A DNA stretch of 64,000 nt from Sordariomycetes sp. S80-01Y (lineage: Eukaryota > Ascomycota > Sordariomycetes): NCBI GenBank assembly GCA_037042185.1, contig JAXQJY010000021.1, positions 558,001 through 622,000 on the forward strand. The letters run 5' to 3'. Every line of letters starts with the position of its first letter. Position 1 is the stretch's first letter. Both the position numbers and the translations under genes were made by a program. The notes beneath the pieces are model-generated. The model saw nothing but the letters and a program-made list of their open reading frames with translations. It searched no databases and was not told the origin of the DNA. This document shows positions 53,236 to 64,000 of this stretch, piece after piece.

Positions 53236-55882
53236 ATGGCGGAACAACTTGATATTCACGCCGTTCTCGAGAATGGCTTCTTCACGACATCACGCGCAAA
53301 GTCGGTTCAGCCGTAAGTCCACGTCACCGTCGCACAGGCCGCCCTCTCACAACTTCTCCTCCAGTTCCTCCCCACCTCGCCTAGCACCGCCGTCGTCATC
53401 CCCGCCCCTGCCAAGTTCACCCCCCGACGACCGCGCACCATCGCTGGCCCTCGAAGTTCGCCGGCCACGGACGAGACCGCCTCCGCCGACATGTGAAGAC
53501 GAGATTGTTGCATTGGCAAAGGAGTATGGCGCATTGAGTGTCACTGATGACGAGGTGCAATCGCGGGGCGATTTCGAACAGTACCCTATTATCCTCGAAG
53601 TCCACGAGCATAATCCCGAGCGACGCTTTGTGTTGGTGCCAGAAGGCTCCGAACATGACGCACCGGAGGGCAAAGCGAAGGATGAAGCGTCTGACTCGGA
53701 AGCGCGACGCGCCGAGAAAGCAACGGGCGAAAGACCACGAACCCCCACGCGACGGTACGAGCCTGTCTTCGAAGATGGCCTCAAAGCAGAGGACGAGCGT
53801 CCCAATATTGGGCGCCGCAGAAGTAGACATGGAGACTTACCTCCAATTGATACCAAGTCGCGCCAGGATCCGCCACTACCACGCCAACGAACGAGGTCAG
53901 CTGTTGGCTCACGACCCGAGGGTTTCTCCGCAAGACAGTCGGCGCGGTTTGGGGAAGAGATGCTGTCCCCCGATGTCATCAAGAGCGCCTCGGGGCGGCG
54001 AGATGCGAACTACTATTCTGGATCATCGACCTCTGCACCTCGCCGAATGCATCACCAAAGAAGCTACTCCAACTTGGGAGACGATCGCCGACGAGACAAA
54101 CCACACAGACGAGAGAGTCTGAGCCCTGTGCATGGAGGACGCTCGGAGTCTAACCCGGACGCGCGGAAAACCAGCCGCCGGCGGATGTCTACCGAAAGGT
54201 CCAACGAGTCGCGTTACAGGGATGAGATGAGTGGTCCTCGGAGCAGCACGAGGCGTGAAAGCACCTTGTCTTCGCGGCGGGTCGATTTGGAAGGCACACC
54301 AACCTCACGAACGTCAAAACCGCTAGGGCCTAGAGGGCCGCGCAGGGAAGAGTCCAAGTCAAGTGAAGACCAAAGCGCACCCCCCAAGACTAATGGCCGT
54401 CGCCGGGGCGCATCTATCCATCAGGATATACCGCCGCGCGTTCCCGAAAAGGATGATGGCTTGCGGCACGACCGACCTCGATCAAGGGAACCGTCTATGC
54501 AAACCTACGCGCCGACACTTGGGATTCCGAAAGACACCCCGGTCAACCCCAGAGCGTCAGCAACATTCCCGCTTACGAATGAGGACACCAGTACCAGAGT
54601 CAAATACCCGGATGACGCGAGGGGTTCTCGACAGTATGCGTACAGCGGCCAAGCACCACCAACGGCATCGATGCCCAGCATCCCAAACGGAGTACAGGCG
54701 AATTCGGCAAGACCTCTGGAAGTCAAAGGCACCCCAACAACGGCGAGCCCACCAGCCTGGCCTCCGGCGCCCTTTGTCCCTGAACGTGATGGTCTACCGA
54801 CAGATAGAAAAGACTCAGAGAAGGGCTATTTCCGGCGATTCAGTGAGGGCGGCGCCCCCAGTGGTGTGACGGGCTTCCCAGAATGCCAACGCGTCGAGCC
54901 TGTAGCAGGAAAAATGGACTGGTTTACTCTGCCCCATACCGACTTCAACATCTGCTCTGACTGCTTCCTAGCGGTATTTGAGCAGACGGAATATCGGACA
55001 CAGTTCCAGCCAATACTTCGCGCTACAGATCGGCCGATCTCCTGCGACTTTGGCTCGTCTCCGTGGTATCGCATCGCATATCTGCTTACCCACAAGAACA
55101 ACCAACCAGACTTGCGATTGTTCAATTCAGTCGCTAACGTCGCTGCAATTTCTAAGAACCAGCCCTGCCCTGGTAATCGAAAGGCGGCACGGAATTGGTA
55201 TGCAATCCGCGACCCATACAAAAGGCGCGTTGTCCCGAACTTTACCGCCTGTATGCAATGTGCCAAGACTGTCGAAGCACTACTGCCCAACTTGATGGGG
55301 TCTTTCGTCCAACTCGATGCTAGGGAGCCTATCAACAGCGTGTGCGCTCTGCATTTCAAACCCCAGCGGCAGAAATTTGTGGCATATTTCGATACGTTTG
55401 AGACTACGGCGGACAAGGCCATCCGAAAGAACGAGGCTCCTAACATCAGTGCCCTCGCAGCTGAGATTGAGCGACTGAGCGCGCTGGGAGAATGTCGCCA
55501 GGACACTCCAATTGCGGATGCGTATTGGCATACGATGCAATGTCTCCCCCAGTTGTCTGTCTGCGCGAGTTGCTTCGATGAGTTCGTGCGGCCGAAGATC
55601 AAGTCGGAGGTCCTCGCGCGCAATTTCTACAGAGAGCCCCAGCGGCTGCAAGACGAGACGTGCCAGCTGTACTCGCCAAGGATGAGGAAGATATTCGACA
55701 GAGCTTGTCGGCGCAACGATCCGAAGGAATTACAAGATGAGGTAGTGAGAAGAAAGGCAGCTGAGAAGCGCATCCGCGCGGACTTGGCGAAGTTAGACCA
55801 GCAGCGGACCGGCGAGGCGGCTGACTGGGCTGATCAAGAGATGGATAGGTTGATTTCCAAGTGGAGAGAGGATTATGAGTAA
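53236..55882 (+). CDS. Unrecognised fungal protein: disordered N-half, cysteine-pair-containing C-half
   Basis: Preferred model: exons 53236-53312 and 53365-55882, 864 residues, starting MAEQLDIHAVLENGF; the ATG has a CACCATGG context, the donor is GTAAGT and the 52-base intron keeps phase. An unspliced start at 53249 would give 877 residues with a Ser/Arg-rich end instead. Residues to about 520 are low complexity, rich in Arg/Ser/Pro and Glu, likely disordered. The last 340 are ordered and contain cysteine pairs CSDC (near 555), CMQC (near 655) and CASC (near 758) plus other cysteines and histidines, suggesting bound zinc, and an end rich in charged helix (RRKAAEKRIRADLAKLDQQ). I do not recognise a characterised family and propose no function. 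Confidence 0.82.
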
Positions 55883-56352
55883 CGGTCTTGAAGGAGAGGG
55901 AATGTGGGCATATGATTATGAAAAGCTAGCGAGCATTTGATGCAAGGATCATGAGCAATGGGATAATAAAAATACAGTGACAGATACTACTAAAGTGCTA
56001 GGTGGTAGCAAGTTGGCTTCACTCGTGACTCAATGCGGTAATCTCGATCTGGAGGTGCGGATTACATTCCGACACCGTGTCCCCACACTGTGGTATCGAA
56101 GTCTTGGCAATTCAACCGCATCACGTGCTAAGACCCACAGGGCACGCATCTTCGGCAAGGTAGAGCCCACCAAACCGAAATCACAGCCCTGGAGGAAATT
56201 TTGTGGAAGAAGCCCCATCGCCAAATCTTCACTTTCGCCAACCCAAGCACCACGCCGTCCAACGACCGAGGTATGCACGACGCCCACTCTCACTTTGATC
56301 CTTGAATCTCTTCTGAAATTTTCCTCTGCAGGTTCGAGTCCCAACCTTCACA
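55883..56352. promoter_or_regulatory. RPL4 promoter and leader with a probable 5' UTR intron (56271-56331)
   Basis: The leader contains GAG/GTATGC followed by a pyrimidine-rich stretch ending CTCTGCAG, 61 bases in all, then 21 bases to the ATG. Introns in 5' leaders are common in fungal ribosomal protein genes. Confidence 0.5.
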
Positions 56353-57612
56353 ATGGCTTCGCGACCTACCGTCTCCATCATCGGCAAAGATGGTGCGCCC
56401 ACGGGCAGCACCCACACCATGCCCGCCGTCTTCACCTCGCCCATCCGCCCCGACATCGTCCAGGAGGTGCACAAGGGCATGGCCAAGAACAAGCGTCAGC
56501 CCTACGCCGTGAGCGAGAAGGCTGGTCACCAGACCTCTGCTGAGTCTTGGGGAACTGGTACGTGGAAATTGAGGGGCACGGCTCGAGCTTGGGATCGTCT
56601 GCATGCTGGATTTTCGCTGGAGGCGCAGGATCTATCATGGGGGGATGATTCCAGGCTTGGGCTTTTGCTTCTGCTCGAAAGGATGAGGAACTTGGGCTGA
56701 TTTGAATAGGTCGCGCTGTCGCCCGTATCCCCCGTGTCTCTGGTGGTGGTACTCACCGTGCCGGTCAGGCTGCCTTCGGTAACATGTGCCGTTCCGGTCG
56801 CATGTTCGCCCCTACCAAGGTCTGGCGCAAGTGGCACGTCAAGGTCAACCAGAAGCAGAAGTGAGCATTCCCGAGCGAAGGAATTGGAGTCGAATACTGA
56901 CAAACCCAGGCGCTACGCTACCTGCTCCGCTCTGGCTGCCTCCGCCGCCGCTCCCCTCCTCATGGCCCGTGGCCACCAGATCATGACCGTCGCCGAGGTT
57001 CCCCTCGTCATCGACTCCCAGGTCCTCGAGGCTGGTGCTGCCGCCAAGACCGCTGGCTCTGTCGCTCTCCTCAACGCCGTTGGTGCCGGTGAGGACATCG
57101 CCAAGGTCAAGGGCTCCAAGAAGCTCCGCGCCGGTAAGGGCAAGCTCCGTGGCCGCCGTCACCGCCAGCGCCGCGGTCCCCTCGTCATCTACGACCCCGC
57201 CGTCGATGGCAAGGACCTCGTTAAGGGCTTCCGCAACATCCCCGGTGTTGAGACCTGCCCCGTCACCGCCCTCAACCTCCTCCAGCTCGCCCCTGGTGGT
57301 CACCTCGGCCGCTTCATCGTCTGGTCGTCCGCTGCCTTCAAGGCCCTCGACGAGATCTACGGCTCCCAGACCGAGGTCTCGCAGCACAAGCGCGACTTCC
57401 TCCTCCCCTCCAACTGCGTCTCGCAGGCCGACCTCGCCCGTCTCATCAACTCTTCCGAAATCCAGAGCTCCGTCACCGCCCCCAAGGGTTACGCCACCAC
57501 TCGCCGCTCTGCTGTTCAGAAGAAGAACCCCCTGCAGAACCGCCAGGTTCTCCTTCGCCTGAACCCTTACGCCGCCACCTTCGCCAAGGAGGCCCAGAAG
57601 AGCCAGGCGTAA
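56353..57612 (+). CDS. RPL4: 60S ribosomal protein L4 (uL4)
   Basis: Three exons, 56353-56557, 56710-56860 and 56910-57612, encode 352 residues. Conserved blocks: [11 protein letters not shown], the exit-tunnel loop around [55 protein letters not shown] and [12 protein letters not shown]. The coding sequence uses almost only C-ending codons, as expected for a highly expressed fungal gene. L4 lines the peptide exit tunnel of the large subunit. Intron 1 (152 bases) joins WGT to GRAVARIPR in phase 1; intron 2 (49 bases) carries CTGAC. Confidence 0.97.
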
Positions 57613-57888
57613 AGGAGCTGTTGGTGAGCATTGGGAAAAACCTGGCCTGCTGGGTGCGCAGCGGGCTGGGAGTTTATTGGACTGGTCTAGCATGGTTTGA
57701 CTTGAGGCGTAATGGCTTCGGAGGATCTCGATGAGAAGAGATACAATTCATGACAATCTCATTTGTCCTTGCGATCAACCTACGTGCCATGTTCTGTGAA
57801 TTATCTGCAAGTGTCGCATTGCATCAGTGAAGCCCATCTGTCATGTCATGAATAGCGTTTTGGGAATTGTGCTCTACAGATCTAGCAA

Positions 57889-59162
57889 TTACAGCCTAGG
57901 CTTCTCACCCTTCAACACCAGCCCACCCTCAACGACCTCGTACTCCTTCCCTTTAGTCCAACCATTCCACTCCTTTAGCCTGTCCTCGCCACCTTGGCCC
58001 GCGCCCAGTGGAAAGCCTTGGTACCCATCCCCCCTCACCCCGCTCCCCTGACCCTGGAGATTCACATCCCTGGCTTTCTGGTTCGCCGTCTTCAGGGGCG
58101 TATCCCTCAACGTCACCACCGGTCGCTGATCTCCCTCCCTTCCCTGCTCGCTCTCGAGCTCGGGGTATTCGAGGACAGGCGCGCAGCAGGCGTCTGTCCC
58201 GTCAAAGACGGCCTCCCACTCGTCCCGGTCTTTGGAGAGGAAACGGCTCTCGAAGAGGGCCTTCAGCTCCGGCCACCGCGACGTATCGAAGCGGTTCTGC
58301 TCCCAACCCTGTCCCTCGAGACCGAGACCCTTGACGAGCTCCTTGAAAAATTGAGGCTCCAGTGCTCCAACGGACATGTACTTGCCGTCCTTGGTCTCGT
58401 AGGTATCGTACCACGGGCACCCACCGTCTAGCATGTTCTTCCCCCGGCCGTTGTTCCCGAGCGGCGATTTGAGGGCCATCCTCGGGAAGGTCGACAGGTA
58501 GCTCGCACCATCGACCATGTTCGCCTCGACGACCTGTCCCTTGCCGCTCGTATGCCTCGCCACGAGCGCCAGCATGATGCCCTGGAACAGCACCGCACCG
58601 CCGCCGGCGAAATCAGCAAGGATGTTCCACGGCGGGTGCGGCTTCTCCCCGTCTCTTCCCAGAAGGCCGAGGGCGCCACTGACGGCCAGGTAATTGATGT
58701 CGTGACCCGCCATGTCTTTGTACTTTCCGTCCCGCCTGAAGCCCGTCATGCGCCCGTAGATCAAGCCATCGTTGACCTTCATGAGCACGTCGGGACCGAG
58801 GCCGAGCTTCTCGAGCACACCGGGCCTGAAGGGGTCGATGATGACGTCTGCCGTTGCGGCTAGCTTCTTTATTAGGGCAATGCCCGAGGGCGATTTGAGA
58901 TTGACCGCTATGCTGGACTTGTGGCGGACGAGCATGTCTTCGGTGGGCGGTGGTTTCACGCCCGATGCGTGCGTCTTGTTGGGGACTGCCCGGTCGACGC
59001 GCAGGACGGACGCGCCTGCGTCGGCCAGAAGCATGCCTGCGAAGGGGCCTGGGTGTCATCAGTGATGGCGTTCACTAGCGAGGGCAGTGGGAGAAACTCA
59101 CCGGGGGCGAGGCCGGCGAACTCGAGGACCTTGAGGCCCGTGAGCGGCGCGGGATTGACCAT
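57889..59162 (-). CDS. Alpha-methylacyl-CoA racemase (family III CoA-transferase fold)
   Basis: Two exons, 59162-59102 and 59048-57889, encode 406 residues. The N-terminus PLTGLKVLEFAGLAPGPFAGM is the family opening. The catalytic pair of AMACR is present: histidine in MAGHDINYLAVSG and aspartate in NILADFAGGGAVLF. The enzyme interconverts (2R)- and (2S)-methyl-branched acyl-CoAs so that they can enter beta-oxidation, in peroxisomes and/or mitochondria; no clear C-terminal PTS1 is seen (it ends EKPRL). A CoA-transferase of the same fold is the alternative, but these would not need both residues in these contexts. An upstream in-frame ATG (59222) would add 20 residues. Confidence 0.88.
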
Positions 59163-60202
59163 CTTTGATACAATTCTACGCTGAGCTGCACGATATAGGG
59201 AGTTTACACAAATGTGGCTCACATTGAAGGTCTATTGAAGCGAGAATGCGCATGAGACGACGAGATATGCCGAAGAACAGATGTATGCGGAATTGAATAA
59301 CCGCGGCCGGGGCCGAGGCTTGGTAGTTGGAGAATGCGGGGTGTTAAAGCCCCAGGTTGGGGGCTTGATGGGGAAAGCTCCTCGTTGCGTTGAAGAATTC
59401 CTCGGCTACGGAGTAGTACATCTTGCGCATTTCTTCTTCTCTTGTAATCGAAAGGGAAGCACGATTGTATAAACTACGCGTTTCTTGAAGGCTTCAATAG
59501 ACTGTGTAAAGTGCCGCTGATCTGTGACCCAGCGGCACCACGACTTAACCGGCAACTGGTGTGTCGAGCAATCCAATTGATGAAATGCGGCCTTCTCGCG
59601 GGTCGGGACATATGAAGTCAATTTTGCTGTAGATTTCGTATACCAGTGCAATTTCGATTGGTATGAGAGGCTGCAGACACACTGCCTCGAGACCAACAGT
59701 ATGCACAGATCCAACATGATCTACAGGCGACATCTTCGTGCCAGAAAACCATCCGTCCCTGAGAGGAGGATGTCCTTCTGCACGTATCTTAGGCTGCTGT
59801 TGTCGGCACATGAGCATTGCATACCATGTCATAGCTCACGACCGGGCGTTCGCTCGCATAAATGATGCAAAGAGGCGATGGAGGGTTTACGACATGCGGC
59901 AGCGCCCTCAACACTAATGACAGCAGCACCTGGGCGATTACTCAATCGAGGGTCAAACATATTTCTCAAGGTGAGGGCCGGGATGGTTATTCGGGATGGC
60001 TGTTTGCAAACTCGCTGTTTATTGCGTCTCATACCGAAGCATGTCAAAATCGTAGGTCTATGTCGTGGCCGTCATGGGGAACCGTTGTCTAAACTTCAAC
60101 GCCTCTATGCCGTGTCTTCAGCCTCCCACGTGAAGGATCAATCGCTAACGCCGTCCCGGAAGATGGAAAAGAAAAAGAAAAGGAATGGGCCTTGAGAGCT
60201 CT
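59163..60202. other. Intergenic region between the GDH 3' end and the racemase start
   Basis: 1.04 kb with no recognised gene. The right part is the GDH 3' flank; the left part is the racemase promoter. Confidence 0.6.
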
Positions 60203-62962
<2,760 letters not shown>

Positions 62963-63921
62963 TTAGAGAACAACCTCAACGGCCTCTCTCTTCAACGTAT
63001 CCTTCAATCCACCCACAACCGCCGCATTCACACACAGTGTCCTTCCCCTCCTCTCAAAACCCCCCAGAATCTGCGCGTTGAACCCACCGGCTCCATCCAC
63101 CTGGTACCTGAGCCCTGTCCCGATGCATAGCTTCAGCCACCCCCATCAGAACCTCAAGCCATTCATGACCCCACCGCGGGCAGTGACGATTGTTTCATAC
63201 AGCCACTGCAGCTCGTTGTAGTATAGCCACTCCTGCCCCTGCCCCTCATGGACGTGACCGAAGACGTGTAGCTTGGGCTTCACCCTCCACAGGCTGCTTA
63301 GGAGGTGTGCGCAGCCCAAGTTCGTGCAGTCCAGGTGTGCTCTCGGCGGGGTGTGAGTGACGGAACATCGATTCCATCGGGGATGCTCTTCCAGACGTTC
63401 TCACTTCTAGGGTACTGAAAGGCCCAATTTCCATTCTTCGGGCTCATCGGGCTTCCCCAAATCCGCACGCTCCTCCCGTTGTCAAACATGAGCGCCGTCT
63501 CCTCATTCTGTAAGTGAATCAGCCCTCCCTAATCCAGCCGCTGCCTGAGCTCTCCCTCGTTCCCTCCCCTATCGCACCTCTTATCAAGCAAGACATCGTG
63601 GTTCCCCGTCACCACAATCTTGTACGTGCACGGCTGCCGCTTCAGCCAATTCAACGCAGCCTGCAGCTCTTCATAAGTGCCGGATTGCGTGAGGTCGCCG
63701 GCGTGGATGAGGATGTCGCCTGGCGGAAGCCAAGGTTGGTAGTTGTGTGCGTCCGATACGCAGATCACGGTGACGGGATTCGCTGGGGATGGTGTGGGCT
63801 CGACTCGGACGTGGGCTGAACGGCAGTAGAGATATTTGGCGAGATGGAGAATGGGGGAGTGCATGAGATCTTGCCAAGGAGTGCGGGAGGGGCGTTGTAG
63901 GACCAGGTCGAGGGCGGCCAT
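62963..63921 (-). pseudogene. Decayed calcineurin-like metallophosphoesterase gene
   Basis: The intact front (from ATG 63921) shows the metallophosphoesterase core: VICVSDAHN, DILIHAGDLTQSG and IVVTGNHDVLLD, the metal-binding motifs of class III phosphodiesterase-like enzymes (MPPED-like). The homologous reading continues down to a TAA at 62963-62965, through IWGSPMSPKNGNWAF, FGHVHEGQGQEW and VNAAVVGGLKD, but is interrupted: an in-frame TAG at 63529-63531 where the family has tryptophan, a one-base loss near 63362 just before VTHTPPRAH, and an in-frame TGA at 63146-63148. No intron with proper sites and phase removes the first stop. Three breaks make a pseudogene likely, though sequence errors or a truncated 130-residue product remain possible. 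Confidence 0.75.
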
Positions 63922-64000
63922 GATGTAGACGGTGTGTCGTTTGGGGACAGCATTCGCAAGAGGATGGAAGAAAGAGGTTCCTTAGCTCATTCGATGTCTA

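Noticed and set aside
56331-56352. GTTCGAGTCCC resembling a tRNA T-loop
   Set aside because: No cloverleaf surrounds it; it is the sequence after a probable 5' leader intron of RPL4.

Overview
The window reads as nuclear DNA of a filamentous ascomycete, most likely a sordariomycete. Genes are mostly short-exon with 45-160 base introns (GT...AG, CTGAC/CTAAC branch sites), intergenic DNA is GC-rich, and the gene content (CTF1-type cutinase/fatty-acid regulator, Zn2Cys6 factors, Tul1-type Golgi ligase, am/gdhA-type NADP-GDH) is typical of that group. I cannot name the genus. No rRNA, tRNA, CRISPR, intact transposon or viral element was recognised.

Left third (1-20.3 kb, gene-poor): the first exon of an unidentified minus-strand gene at the edge; a five-exon CTF1-family regulator (1841-5108) with 4.7 kb of apparently gene-free upstream DNA; a mitochondrial malic enzyme (9802-11961); another 3.3 kb gap; and a 1.7 kilo-residue telomere-type OB-fold protein with an FG-rich middle (15227-20302).

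Middle (20.8-39.3 kb): a flavin monooxygenase; LEU4 (2-isopropylmalate synthase) followed on the same strand by an ARO8-type aminotransferase; the DNA polymerase delta catalytic subunit; a rhomboid protease; and a second Zn2Cys6 factor whose only intron lacks a usable AG acceptor. A 3.4 kb gap without a recognisable gene follows.

Right third (42.7-64 kb, gene-dense housekeeping): a small membrane protein, Tul1-type RING ligase, HSBP1-like coiled coil, KDEL-tailed disulfide isomerase, ribosomal protein S29, mitochondrial EF-Tu, Pga2-like ER protein, an unrecognised CxxC-containing protein, ribosomal protein L4, an alpha-methylacyl-CoA racemase, NADP-glutamate dehydrogenase and a decayed metallophosphoesterase at the right edge.

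Themes: amino-acid and ammonia assimilation (LEU4, ARO8, GDH) with CCG-N4-CGG Leu3-type motifs upstream of both LEU4 and GDH; lipid/sterol-linked functions (CTF1, racemase, malic enzyme, Tul1); and secretory proteostasis (Tul1, PDI, Pga2, HSBP1). Exon junctions below were chosen by hand so that splice consensus and reading phase agree; they have no transcript support.
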